Source: Didemnitutus sp047777955 | Lineage (GTDB): Bacteria; Verrucomicrobiota; Verrucomicrobiia; Opitutales; Opitutaceae | Direction: 5' to 3' | Assembly (NCBI RefSeq): GCF_047777955.1 | Contig: NZ_CP180537.1 | Span: forward strand, 310,001 to 374,000 | Length of the DNA stretch: 64,000 nucleotides | Shown: piece by piece, positions 32,781 to 40,611 of the stretch | Layout: each line of letters starts with the position of its first letter | How positions within the stretch are numbered: position 1 is the first letter of the stretch | Notes under the pieces: generated by a model | Told to the model about the DNA's origin: nothing | Databases searched by the model: none | Seen by the model: the letters and a program-made list of their open reading frames with translations, nothing else | Position numbers and translations under genes: made by a program

Positions 32781-34550
32781 GTGTCCTCGCCCTCCGTCCC
32801 CTTCATTCCCGATTCCGCGCCATTCACGCCCGAGCAACGCGCGTGGCTGAACGGCTACCTCGCCGGTCTGTTTTCCCGCGTGGCCGCGCCGATCGAAAAT
32901 CAGAAATCGAAAATCGAAAATTCAGCGGCACCGCAGGTGCCGCTGACGATCCTCTTCGGCTCGCAAACCGGCACGTCGGAGAATCTCGCCAAGAAAGCCG
33001 CCAAGCGCGCCTCCGCGCGCGGCTTCGCGCCGACCGTCCTCGACGCCGCCTCCGCCGACGTCCCACGTCTCGCCGCCGCAGGCGCGCTGCTCGTGATCAC
33101 GAGCACCTACGGCGACGGCGAGCCGCCGGACAACGCCCGCGCGCTGCTCTCCTCCCTCCGCAGCCTCAACGGCGCGCAGCTCACCGCCGTCCGCTTCTCC
33201 GTCTGCGGCCTCGGCGACACGAACTACGCGAAGTTCTGCCAGTGCGCGAAGGACTTCGACGCCGCCCTCGCGCGCCTCGGCGCCACGCGCGTGGCCGATC
33301 GCGTGGACTGCGACCTCGATTACGAGGGGCCGTTTCAGGCCTGGCTGGAAAAATCGCTCTCCGCCCTCGCGACCGCGTCCGCCAGCTCCGCCCTCCTCGC
33401 CGTCGCCCCAATCGAGAATTCCCAATCGTCCAGCGCGAAGCGCCTCGGCCAAATCGAAAATTCAGAGGAGCCGCGCTTTTCCAAGAAGAACCCCTTCGCC
33501 GCGCCCGTGCTGGCCGTGCGCTGCCTCAACGCCGCCGGCTCCGCCAAGGAGGTGAACCACGTCGAGTTCTCCCTCGGCGATTCGGAGCTGACCTACGAGG
33601 CGGGCGACGCGCTGGGCGTCTTCCCGCAGCACTGCCCGCAGCTCGTCGCCGACGTGATCGCCGCCCTCGGCTGCGACGGCGAGGAGCCCGTGCCGTCGCC
33701 GGCCGGTCCCGCGACCTCCCTGCGCCGCGCGCTCACCGACCTCTACGATCTCGGCCGGCCCGCTCCGGCGCTGATCGAGCTGCTCGCGCTCGACACCGCG
33801 CAGCACGGCCAGCCGCACGACGTCCTCGACGCGCTCCGCCTCGCCGCCGCGGCGAAGCGCCCGACCGCCGCCGCATTCGTCGGCGCGTTGAAGAAACTCC
33901 AGCCGCGTCTCTACTCGATCTCATCTTCGCCCCTGGCACACGCCGGCCAGGTCCACCTGACGGTCGGCGCCGTGCGCTACGAGCTCGGCGGCCGCGCGCG
34001 CAAGGGCGTGTGCTCGACCTTCCTCGCCGAACGCGCGCTGTCCGCCGGCCGCGCCGGCGTGTTCGTGCACCGCAACCCGAACTTCCGCCTGCCCGCCTCC
34101 GGCGACACGCCGGTCATCATGGTCGGCCCCGGCACCGGCATCGCGCCTTTCCGCGCGTTCCTCGCCGAGCGCCGCGCCGCCGGCGCCAAGGGCCGCAACT
34201 GGCTCTTCTTCGGCGACCAGAAAGCCGCGACCGACTTCCTCTACCGCGAGGAGCTCGCGGAGCTGCAACGCGACGGCACGCTGACGCGCCTCGACCTCGC
34301 CTGGTCGCGCGACAACGCGGCCAAGACCTACGTGCAGCACCGCATGCTCGAGCACGCCGTGGAGCTCTTCGCCTGGCTCGAGGCCGGTGCGAACTTCTAC
34401 GTCTGCGGCGACGCCTCGCGCATGGCGCGCGACGTCGACGAGGCGCTCGTGCAGGCCGTCGCCCGCGCCAGCGGCCGGGCGCCGGACAAGGCCGCGGACT
34501 ACGTCGCGCAGTTGAAATCCGCGCGCCGCTACCAGCGCGATGTCTACTGA
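32781..34550 (+). CDS. CysJ-like NADPH diflavin reductase paired with NirA
   Basis: A 589-residue protein, GTG start at 32781. A flavodoxin-type FMN domain (ILFGSQTGTSENLAKKAAKR, VITSTYGDGEPPDNA, VCGLGDTNYAKFC) is followed by a CPR-type FAD/connecting domain (RLYSISSSP) and an NADPH domain (MVGPGTGIAPFRAFLAERR, FYVCGDASRMARDV). It ends in Tyr like CysJ and other NADPH-dependent family members. Normally CysJ serves sulfite reductase; lying 28 bases after nirA, it probably feeds nitrite reductase. Two AT-rich repeats encode IENQKSKIENS (N-terminal linker) and IENSQSSSAK...IENSEE (linker between the FMN and FAD domains). Both fall in linkers, so the fold is preserved. Confidence 0.88.
   Translation: MSSPSVPFIPDSAPFTPEQRAWLNGYLAGLFSRVAAPIENQKSKIENSAAPQVPLTILFGSQTGTSENLAKKAAKRASARGFAPTVLDAASADVPRLAAAGALLVITSTYGDGEPPDNARALLSSLRSLNGAQLTAVRFSVCGLGDTNYAKFCQCAKDFDAALARLGATRVADRVDCDLDYEGPFQAWLEKSLSALATASASSALLAVAPIENSQSSSAKRLGQIENSEEPRFSKKNPFAAPVLAVRCLNAAGSAKEVNHVEFSLGDSELTYEAGDALGVFPQHCPQLVADVIAALGCDGEEPVPSPAGPATSLRRALTDLYDLGRPAPALIELLALDTAQHGQPHDVLDALRLAAAAKRPTAAAFVGALKKLQPRLYSISSSPLAHAGQVHLTVGAVRYELGGRARKGVCSTFLAERALSAGRAGVFVHRNPNFRLPASGDTPVIMVGPGTGIAPFRAFLAERRAAGAKGRNWLFFGDQKAATDFLYREELAELQRDGTLTRLDLAWSRDNAAKTYVQHRMLEHAVELFAWLEAGANFYVCGDASRMARDVDEALVQAVARASGRAPDKAADYVAQLKSARRYQRDVY
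32891..32925. repeat. AT-rich in-frame repeat, copy 1
   Basis: A run of GAAAATC/AGAAATC units ending AAATCGAAAATTCAG (32911-32925). It encodes IENQKSKIENS. The last 15 bases recur exactly at 33451-33465 in the same gene. Confidence 0.8.
33408..33467. repeat. AT-rich in-frame repeat, copy 2
   Basis: Two half-units, CCAATCGAGAATTCCCAATC (33408-33427) and AAATCGAAAATTCAG (33451-33465), bracket a GC-rich core. It encodes a Ser/Glu/Lys-rich linker between the FMN and FAD domains. Confidence 0.75.
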
Positions 34551-34559
34551 GCGCCCGCG

Positions 34560-36308
34560 ATGAACCTCGCCGGTGAATCCGTCGCCGCGGTCCGCGACCG
34601 CCGGTCCACCCGGCCGGCCGGCGCGCCGCCGCCGCGCGGTCCGGTGGGAGGCGGCTTGCGCGTCGACGCCGCGCCCGCGCCGGCAGGCAGCCTGCGCGAC
34701 TTCCTCGCCGAGTTGCTCGCCGAGCAGGGCCGCCTCGACACGCCGGTCGCGCGCGCGAGCCGGGCCTACGATTCGCGGGCGGGGAATCCGGCGGCGAAGC
34801 ACTTCGAGTCCCTCATCCCGCTCAGCGCGCCGCGCGCGGGCGAACAATACGCCTTCGAGGTCGACCTCGACGCCTGCACCGGCTGCAAGGCCTGCGTCTC
34901 GGCCTGCCACGCGCTCAACGGCCTCGACGAGGACGAGACCTGGCGCGACACCGGCCAGCTCATCGGCTGCACCTCCGGCGCGCCGGTCGTGCAGACGCTC
35001 ACGACGGCCTGCCACCATTGCGCCGACCCCGGCTGCCTCAACGGCTGCCCGGTGCTCGCCTACGAGAAGGATCCGCTCACCGGCATCGTCCGCCACCTCG
35101 ATGACCAGTGCATCGGTTGCCAATACTGCGTGCTGAAGTGCCCCTACGACGTGCCGAAATACAACGCGCGCCTCGGCATCGTGCGGAAGTGCGACCTCTG
35201 CCACCAGCGCCTCGCGCACGGCGAGGCACCCGCCTGCGTGCAGGCGTGCCCCACGCAGGCGATCCGGGTGGTCGTGGTGACCGCGCCGAAGGACGCCCCC
35301 GCCGCGCTCCGCGACGAGCCGCGCAAGCCCGCCATCGCGTTCCCGGGCCCCGATCCGACCTACACCCGGCCGACCACGCGCTACGTCACCGCGCGCGAGC
35401 TCCCGGCCGACCTGCGCGCGGCCGACGGCGCGGCGCTGCGCCCGCAGCATCCGCACTGGCCGCTCGTGCTCATGCTCACGCTGCTCCCGTGGGCGATTGG
35501 CCTGCAACCGCTCTTGCTGACGGTGCTCGGGAACACCGGGAGCCATGCGGCCGCGTCTTCGCCATGGTCCATCATTCGCACCCCCGGCGAACTTGTTGCG
35601 TATTACGCCACAAACCGGACGGCCCAGCTTTCGCTGCTGCCGCTCGCCCTCGGTGCGCTCGGCCTCGCGGCGGCGACGTTTCACCTCGGCCAGCCGCTGC
35701 GCGCGTGGCGCGTGTTCCTCGGCCTGCGCACCTCGTGGTTCAGCCGCGAGGCGGTGCTCTTCGGCGGCTGGTTCGGCCTCACGGCGCTCGCCGCGCTTCT
35801 CCCGCAGCTGCCGGTGGTGACGATGGCCGCGGCGGCGACCGGCCTCGCGGGGCTGGCGTGCTCGGCGATGATCTACATCGACACGCGGCGCCGCTTCTGG
35901 CGTCCGGCCTTCACCGTCCCGCGTTTTCTCCTCGGCGGCGCCGCGCTGGCGCTGGCAACGATCTCATCCGGTGTGACGGGCAATTTTGCGTATTACGCAA
36001 AATTCGCCGCGGTCCTCGTGCTCGGAGCGAAGCTGGCGGTCGAACTCGCGTCGTTGCGCGGCGAGGCCGCGTCGGCGCGACTGCAGCGCGGTCCCTTGTT
36101 TGGTGTGTTGCGCATCCGGCTCGGTTTGGCGGCGGGCGCGGCGATTCTCTTTGCCCTCGTCTCGCCCGCCGCCGCCGAGCCGGATCTGGCGTATTACGCC
36201 CGATTGGCCGCACCGCTGGCGCTGTTGCTGGCGGGCGAGATCGCCGAGCGTTATCTCTTCTTCCGCGCGGTCGATGCGCCGAAGATGCCGGGCTACGCCA
36301 CGCGATGA
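34560..36308 (+). CDS. Fused [4Fe-4S] ferredoxin / DmsC-like membrane subunit of nitrate reductase
   Basis: A 582-residue fusion. Residues 1-85 are a Pro/Ala-rich lead. Residues 95-240 are a DmsB/NrfC-type domain with four cysteine clusters, including CTGCKACVSAC, CHHCADPGCLNGCP, CIGCQYCVLKCPYD and CDLCHQRL...CVQACP. Residues 300-580 are a DmsC-like eight-TM anchor (PF04976) with LGQPLRAWRVFLGL. It would draw electrons from the quinol pool and pass them through four Fe-S clusters to the molybdenum subunit encoded next. The fused form and the link to an assimilatory enzyme are less common than NAD(P)H- or ferredoxin-driven Nas. Its stop overlaps the next start as ATGA. Three GCGTATTACGC copies in this gene each encode AYYA or a near match. 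Confidence 0.85.
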   Translation: MNLAGESVAAVRDRRSTRPAGAPPPRGPVGGGLRVDAAPAPAGSLRDFLAELLAEQGRLDTPVARASRAYDSRAGNPAAKHFESLIPLSAPRAGEQYAFEVDLDACTGCKACVSACHALNGLDEDETWRDTGQLIGCTSGAPVVQTLTTACHHCADPGCLNGCPVLAYEKDPLTGIVRHLDDQCIGCQYCVLKCPYDVPKYNARLGIVRKCDLCHQRLAHGEAPACVQACPTQAIRVVVVTAPKDAPAALRDEPRKPAIAFPGPDPTYTRPTTRYVTARELPADLRAADGAALRPQHPHWPLVLMLTLLPWAIGLQPLLLTVLGNTGSHAAASSPWSIIRTPGELVAYYATNRTAQLSLLPLALGALGLAAATFHLGQPLRAWRVFLGLRTSWFSREAVLFGGWFGLTALAALLPQLPVVTMAAAATGLAGLACSAMIYIDTRRRFWRPAFTVPRFLLGGAALALATISSGVTGNFAYYAKFAAVLVLGAKLAVELASLRGEAASARLQRGPLFGVLRIRLGLAAGAAILFALVSPAAAEPDLAYYARLAAPLALLLAGEIAERYLFFRAVDAPKMPGYATR

Positions 36309-38569
36309 AGGACACGCTCGACCGGCTCCTGCACGCGCGCACGGGCGTGATGACGAGCGAGCTCGTCCTGCGTCCGGGCGATTTCGGGCTCGGGCGCGTG
36401 CCCGCGCGCCTGGCGCCCGAGGGCACGACCTCGAGCATCTGCGGATTCTGCTCCACCGGTTGCTCGCTGAAGATCCATCTCGGCGCCGACGGCGCGGCCG
36501 TGAACCTGTCGCCGAATCCGGACTACCCGGTGAACCTCGGCATGGCGTGCCCGAAGGGCTGGGAGGCGCTGACGCCGCTCGCCGCGCCGGACCGGGCGAC
36601 GACGCCGCTGCGACGCCTGCCGAACGGCGAACTGGCGCCGATCTCGTGGACCGAGGCGCTCGACCGGTTTTGCCGGCGGATGAAGGACGTGCAGGCGCGC
36701 CATGGCCCGGCGAGCGTCGCGGTTTTGAGCACCGGCCAGATCGTGATGGAGGAAATGGCGCTGCTCGGCGCGCTGGCGAAGTTCGGCCTGGGCGTGAAGC
36801 ACCTCGACTCGAACACGCGGCAGTGCATGGCGACCACGCACGTCGCCTACAAGGAGTCGTTCGGCTTCGATGCGCCGCCGTTCACCTACGCCGATTTCGA
36901 GGAGAGCGACGTGCTGGTGTTCATCGGGGCGAATCCCTGTCTCGCGCACCCGATCATGTGGCAGCGCGTGATGCAGAACCGCCGCCAGCCGCGCATCATC
37001 GTCGTCGATCCGCGCCGGACCGAGACGGCCGCGGCGGCGTGGCGGCACTACGCGCTGCGTCCGAAGAGCGACCTCACGCTCCTCTACGGCCTCGCGCATC
37101 TGCTGCTCGTGCGCGGTGCGGTGGACGAGGCGTTCGTCGCCGCGCACACGGAGGGTTTTGCAGGCTTCGCGGACTTCGTGCGGGCGTTCACGCCCGAGCT
37201 GGTTTCGCCGCAAACGGGCTTGAGCGTGGATGAGCTGCACGAGTTCGCCGACGCGATCGCGGACCGGACGCAGCGCGTGTCGTTCTGGTGGACCATGGGC
37301 GTGAACCAGAGTCACGAGTCGACGCGCACGGCGCAGGCGATCGTCAACCTCGCCCTGATGACCGGGCAGATCGGCCGGCCCGGCACGGGACCGAACTCGA
37401 TCACCGGCCAGTGCAACGCGATGGGTTCGCGCCTGTTTGGCAACGCGACCTCGCTGCTCGGCGGCTACGCGTTCGAGAAGGCGGCGGACCGCGCACACGT
37501 CGCCGGCATCCTCGGCATCGACGCGGGGCTGATCCCGACCGAGAAGAGCATCGCCTACGACCAGATCCTCGACGCGATCGACCGCGGCGAGGTCCGCGCG
37601 CTGTGGGTGATCGCCACCGATCCGGCGCACTCGTGGATTCACCTCAACCGCTTCGCCGAGATCGCGGCCAAGCTCGAGTTCCTCGTCGTGCAGGACATGT
37701 TCACCACCACGAGCACGGCCCAGCTCGCGCACCTGATCCTGCCCGCAGCCGGGTGGGGCGAGAAGGAGGGAACGTTCATCAACTCCGAGCGCCGGCTCGG
37801 TGCGGTGCGCAAGGTCGCGCGCGCGCCCGGCGAGGCGCTGAGCGATTTCCGCATCTTCCAGCTCATCGCCGAGCGCTGGGGCTGCGGGCCGATGTTCCGG
37901 CGCTGGTCGTCGCCCGCGGCGGCGCTGCAGATCCTGAAGGAGCTGTCGCGCGGCCAGCCCTGCGATTTCAGCGGCGTGCGCGATCACGCGCACCTGGCCG
38001 AGTGCGGCGGCATCCAGTGGCCGTTCCCCGCGGACAGCGATCCCGAGGCGGTGCGGCCGGCGCACGGCAAATTCTCCGAGCGCCGCCTGTTCGCGGACGG
38101 GAAATTCTTCCGGCCGAACGGCCGCGCGAAGTTCGCGTTCGATCCGCCGCGGCCGATGCCGGAGCAGCCGTCAGCCGAGTTTCCGCTGATCCTGCTCACC
38201 GGCCGCGGCTCGTCCGCGCAGTGGCACACCGGCTCGCGCACGGACAAGAGCGAGGTGCTGCGCCGGCTCGCGCCGCGCGGGGCGACGGTCGAGGTCCACC
38301 CCGACGATGCCGCCCGCTACGGCCTGGCGGACGGCGCGCCGGCGCTCGTGCGCTCGGCGCGCGGCGAGGCGCGGGCGACGACGGTTGTCACCGCGACGGT
38401 GCAACCCGGGCAGGTCTTCATGCCGATGCACGACCCCGCGGTGAACCGGCTGACTTTTCCGTCCTTCGACCCGCATTCGCGCCAGCCGAGCTACAAGGCC
38501 TGTGCGGTGTGCCTCGCGCCCGCTCCAGCGGATCGGCTACCGCGCCGCCATCAGCTCTTCGCAAAATGA
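36305..38569 (+). CDS. nasA: Assimilatory nitrate reductase, molybdopterin catalytic subunit
   Basis: A 754-residue bis-MGD oxidoreductase. An N-terminal [4Fe-4S] site is made by Cys46, Cys49, Cys53 and Cys82 (SICGFCSTGCSL and MACPKGW). Cys174 in NTRQCMATTHVAYK is the molybdenum ligand expected of Nap/Nas-type nitrate reductases. GVNQSHESTRTAQAIVNLAL, LILPAAGWGEKEGTFINSER and the C-terminal MGD domain (TGRGSSAQWHTGSRT) are intact. It has no Tat signal and no C-terminal [2Fe-2S] domain, so it is cytoplasmic and depends on the partner subunit for electrons. It is translationally coupled to that gene. Confidence 0.93.
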   Translation: MKDTLDRLLHARTGVMTSELVLRPGDFGLGRVPARLAPEGTTSSICGFCSTGCSLKIHLGADGAAVNLSPNPDYPVNLGMACPKGWEALTPLAAPDRATTPLRRLPNGELAPISWTEALDRFCRRMKDVQARHGPASVAVLSTGQIVMEEMALLGALAKFGLGVKHLDSNTRQCMATTHVAYKESFGFDAPPFTYADFEESDVLVFIGANPCLAHPIMWQRVMQNRRQPRIIVVDPRRTETAAAAWRHYALRPKSDLTLLYGLAHLLLVRGAVDEAFVAAHTEGFAGFADFVRAFTPELVSPQTGLSVDELHEFADAIADRTQRVSFWWTMGVNQSHESTRTAQAIVNLALMTGQIGRPGTGPNSITGQCNAMGSRLFGNATSLLGGYAFEKAADRAHVAGILGIDAGLIPTEKSIAYDQILDAIDRGEVRALWVIATDPAHSWIHLNRFAEIAAKLEFLVVQDMFTTTSTAQLAHLILPAAGWGEKEGTFINSERRLGAVRKVARAPGEALSDFRIFQLIAERWGCGPMFRRWSSPAAALQILKELSRGQPCDFSGVRDHAHLAECGGIQWPFPADSDPEAVRPAHGKFSERRLFADGKFFRPNGRAKFAFDPPRPMPEQPSAEFPLILLTGRGSSAQWHTGSRTDKSEVLRRLAPRGATVEVHPDDAARYGLADGAPALVRSARGEARATTVVTATVQPGQVFMPMHDPAVNRLTFPSFDPHSRQPSYKACAVCLAPAPADRLPRRHQLFAK

Positions 38570-38598
38570 GCGAATGCGCTGAACCGCTTCCACCGTTT

Positions 38599-38675
38599 TG
38601 TAACCTAATAGGTTACACATCACCCCCTGTCATTCGGGAGGTAACTAAAAAGTGTAACCTATTAGGTTACACTTT
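38599..38675 (+). promoter_or_regulatory. Paired palindromes upstream of the SUMT gene
   Basis: Two AT-rich palindromes sit between nasA and cobA: TGTAACCTAATAGGTTACA (38599-38617) and a larger one with arms AAAGTGTAACCTA (38649-38661) mirrored about T38662 to 38675. Their cores, GTAACCTAATAGGTTACAC (38600-38618) and 38652-38670, are exact reverse complements. The region therefore could bind a dimeric regulator twice or form a long RNA hairpin. The GGAGG ribosome-binding site follows immediately at 38677-38681. I cannot assign a regulator. Confidence 0.7.
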
Positions 38676-38682
38676 GGAGGAG

Positions 38683-39471
38683 ATGGGGTCGTGCGGACGC
38701 GTGTGGCTGGTCGGGGCGGGGCCGGGTGATCCGGAGCTGATGACGCTGAAGGCGCAGCGGCTGGTGGCGGAAGCCGACGCGATCGTGCACGACGCGTTGA
38801 TCCCGCGTGCGGTGCTGGGCTGGGCGCGTGTTGGCGCGGAGCGGTTCGATGTCGGCAAGCGCTGCGGCGCGCACGCGGCGCGGCAGGACGAGATCAACGC
38901 GTTGCTGGTGCGGCTCGCGCGGGCAGGGCGGCGCGTCGTGCGGTTGAAGGGCGGCGATCCGTCCGTCTTCGGACGCGTCGGCGAGGAACTCGCGGCGTTG
39001 CGCGCGGCCGGCGTGGCCTGCGAGATCGTGCCGGGCGTGACCGCGGCGCTCGCGGCGGCGGCGGCGTTGCAGGCGCCGCTGACGGACCGGCGCGCGAGCC
39101 CGGCGGTGGTTTTCGTCACGGGTCACCCGGCGCCGGACGCCGGGCACGCGCCGATCGACTGGGCGGCCTACGCGCGGCTCGATGCGACGCTGTGCGTCTA
39201 CATGGGCGTGCGGTCGTTCGGGCGCATCGCGGGCGAGCTGGTCGCGGCCGGTCGGCCGGTCGACACGCCGGTCGCCTTGGTCTCCGCCGCGGCGACGCCG
39301 GCGCAGCAGATCCAGGTGGCGACGCTCGGCACGGCGGCGGCGGTGGCCGACGCGGTGGCGTGGCTGACGCCGGCCCTGGTGATCGTGGGCGAGGTCGTGC
39401 GCGCGGCGGAGATCGCGCGGGCGTGGCGGACGCCGGAAAACGCGTTGCCGCGCGCGGGGGCGGCGAGTTGA
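38683..39471 (+). CDS. cobA: Uroporphyrinogen-III C-methyltransferase
   Basis: A 262-residue SUMT with the family motifs VWLVGAGPGDPELMTLKA at the N-terminus, VRLKGGDPSVFGR (about residues 87-99), and PGVTAALAAAAALQAPLTDR. It methylates uroporphyrinogen III at C2 and C7 to make precorrin-2, the siroheme precursor required by NirA. There is no fused CysG oxidase/chelatase domain. The ATG at 38683 has a strong GGAGG ribosome-binding site 2 bases upstream of AG-ATG, just after a 27-base palindrome, so its expression may be controlled separately from nasA. Confidence 0.93.
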   Translation: MGSCGRVWLVGAGPGDPELMTLKAQRLVAEADAIVHDALIPRAVLGWARVGAERFDVGKRCGAHAARQDEINALLVRLARAGRRVVRLKGGDPSVFGRVGEELAALRAAGVACEIVPGVTAALAAAAALQAPLTDRRASPAVVFVTGHPAPDAGHAPIDWAAYARLDATLCVYMGVRSFGRIAGELVAAGRPVDTPVALVSAAATPAQQIQVATLGTAAAVADAVAWLTPALVIVGEVVRAAEIARAWRTPENALPRAGAAS

Positions 39472-39481
39472 TTGCGCGCGC

Positions 39482-39946
39482 ATGATCCGCGTGCGCCACA
39501 TCTTCGTTTCGCCGGGGCACAACTTCTTCGGCCGCTACGGCAAGCCCGCGGACACGCATCCGATCACGGAAGTGACGGAGGTCGAGTGTGTCGCGGGCTA
39601 CGGGCTGCGCGGCGACCGGTTCTTCGGCTACCGGCCGGAATACAAGGGGCAGGCGACGTTCTTCGCGGCGGAGATTTTCGATGCGGTGCGGAAGGAATTC
39701 AAGGTGCCGGCGCTTTCGGCCTCGGCGTTCCGGCGCAACATCATCACCGAGGGCATCGACCTGAATGCGCTGATCGGCGAGCGGTTCACGCTGCAGGGCG
39801 TGACGTTTCAGGCCGTCGAGGAATGCCGGCCGTGCTTCTGGATGGAGCAGGCGGTGGCGGTCGGTGCGGAGGACTGGCTGAAGGGCCGCGGCGGGCTGCG
39901 CTGCAAGATTCTCTCCAGCGGCTGGCTCCGGCGCGACGTGCCATGA
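39482..39946 (+). CDS. MOSC-domain protein
   Basis: A 154-residue MOSC (molybdenum cofactor sulfurase C-terminal) domain protein. It has GLRGDRFF near residue 41 and the conserved cysteine in ECRPCFWMEQAV. MOSC domains bind or deliver Moco or its sulfur. It is 10 bases after cobA and overlaps mobA (ATGA), consistent with a role in maturing the nitrate reductase cofactor. Confidence 0.88.
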   Translation: MIRVRHIFVSPGHNFFGRYGKPADTHPITEVTEVECVAGYGLRGDRFFGYRPEYKGQATFFAAEIFDAVRKEFKVPALSASAFRRNIITEGIDLNALIGERFTLQGVTFQAVEECRPCFWMEQAVAVGAEDWLKGRGGLRCKILSSGWLRRDVP

Positions 39947-40521
39947 AACGCGGCGATCTCACCGGCGTGGTCATTGCGGGCGGGCGCTCCACCCGCATGG
40001 GGCGCGACAAGGCGCGGCTGTGCGTCGACGGCGTGGCGTTGTGGCGGCGGCAGCGGCGCGTGCTCGAGGCGGCGGGGGCGCGGCCGGTGCTTTTCGCGCT
40101 GCGTGCGCGCCAGCGGCGGTTCGCGCCGGGGCTGGTCGTCGTGCGCGACACGCGGAGCGGCGTCGGGCCGATCGCGGGCGTGCACGCGGCGTTGCGCGCG
40201 TGCGAGTCGGAATGGCTGGCGGTGCTGGCGGTGGACTTGCCGCGGGTGGATGCGGCGTGGCTGCGGAAGCTCGCGCGGTTGTGTCGGCCGGGGCGCGGGG
40301 CGGTGGGAATCTCGCGGGAGGGTTTCTTCGAGCCGTTCGCGGCGATTTATCCGCGGGCGGCGCTGGGCGAGATCGAGCGCGCCGTGGCGGCGGAAGGCAG
40401 TCACTCGCTGCAACCGCTGCTGCGCGCGCTGGTGGCGCGCGGCACGATGAGGGCGGTGCGGCTGTCGGCGCGTGCGCAGGCGACGCTGTTCAACTGGAAC
40501 GCGGGCGCGCTGCCGGAGTAA
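39943..40521 (+). CDS. mobA: Molybdenum cofactor guanylyltransferase
   Basis: A 192-residue nucleotidyltransferase with the MobA start GVVIAGGRSTRMGRDKARL, a central VDLPRV (metal-binding Asp) and the C-terminal FNWNAG close. It attaches GMP to molybdopterin to form the MGD that NasA needs. It ends the nitrate assimilation unit; a REP-like hairpin lies 50 bases beyond. Confidence 0.9.
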   Translation: MKRGDLTGVVIAGGRSTRMGRDKARLCVDGVALWRRQRRVLEAAGARPVLFALRARQRRFAPGLVVVRDTRSGVGPIAGVHAALRACESEWLAVLAVDLPRVDAAWLRKLARLCRPGRGAVGISREGFFEPFAAIYPRAALGEIERAVAAEGSHSLQPLLRALVARGTMRAVRLSARAQATLFNWNAGALPE

Positions 40522-40569
40522 TGAGGCGCCGGCGGATCGCGAATTGTCCGCGTGCCGCGGGCGCACGGA

Positions 40570-40591
40570 GGGCGGTTGAGGTCAACCGCCC
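40570..40591. repeat. REP-like hairpin between converging genes
   Basis: GGGCGGTTG (40570-40578) and CAACCGCCC (40583-40591) form a 9-base stem with a 4-base loop, followed by CTACC and no T-run. It resembles a dispersed palindromic unit rather than an intrinsic terminator, though it may still act at the 3' ends of both transcripts. Confidence 0.6.
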
Positions 40592-40611
40592 CTACCGAGC
40601 TTTATCCATCA

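Noticed and set aside
31754..33467. CRISPR array
   Set aside because: Repeats are too few, irregularly spaced and inside coding regions, with no cas genes in the window.
38570..38682. Palindromes as an intrinsic terminator of nasA
   Set aside because: The stems are AT-rich, lack a following T-run on the plus strand and sit directly on the next ribosome-binding site, which fits an operator better.
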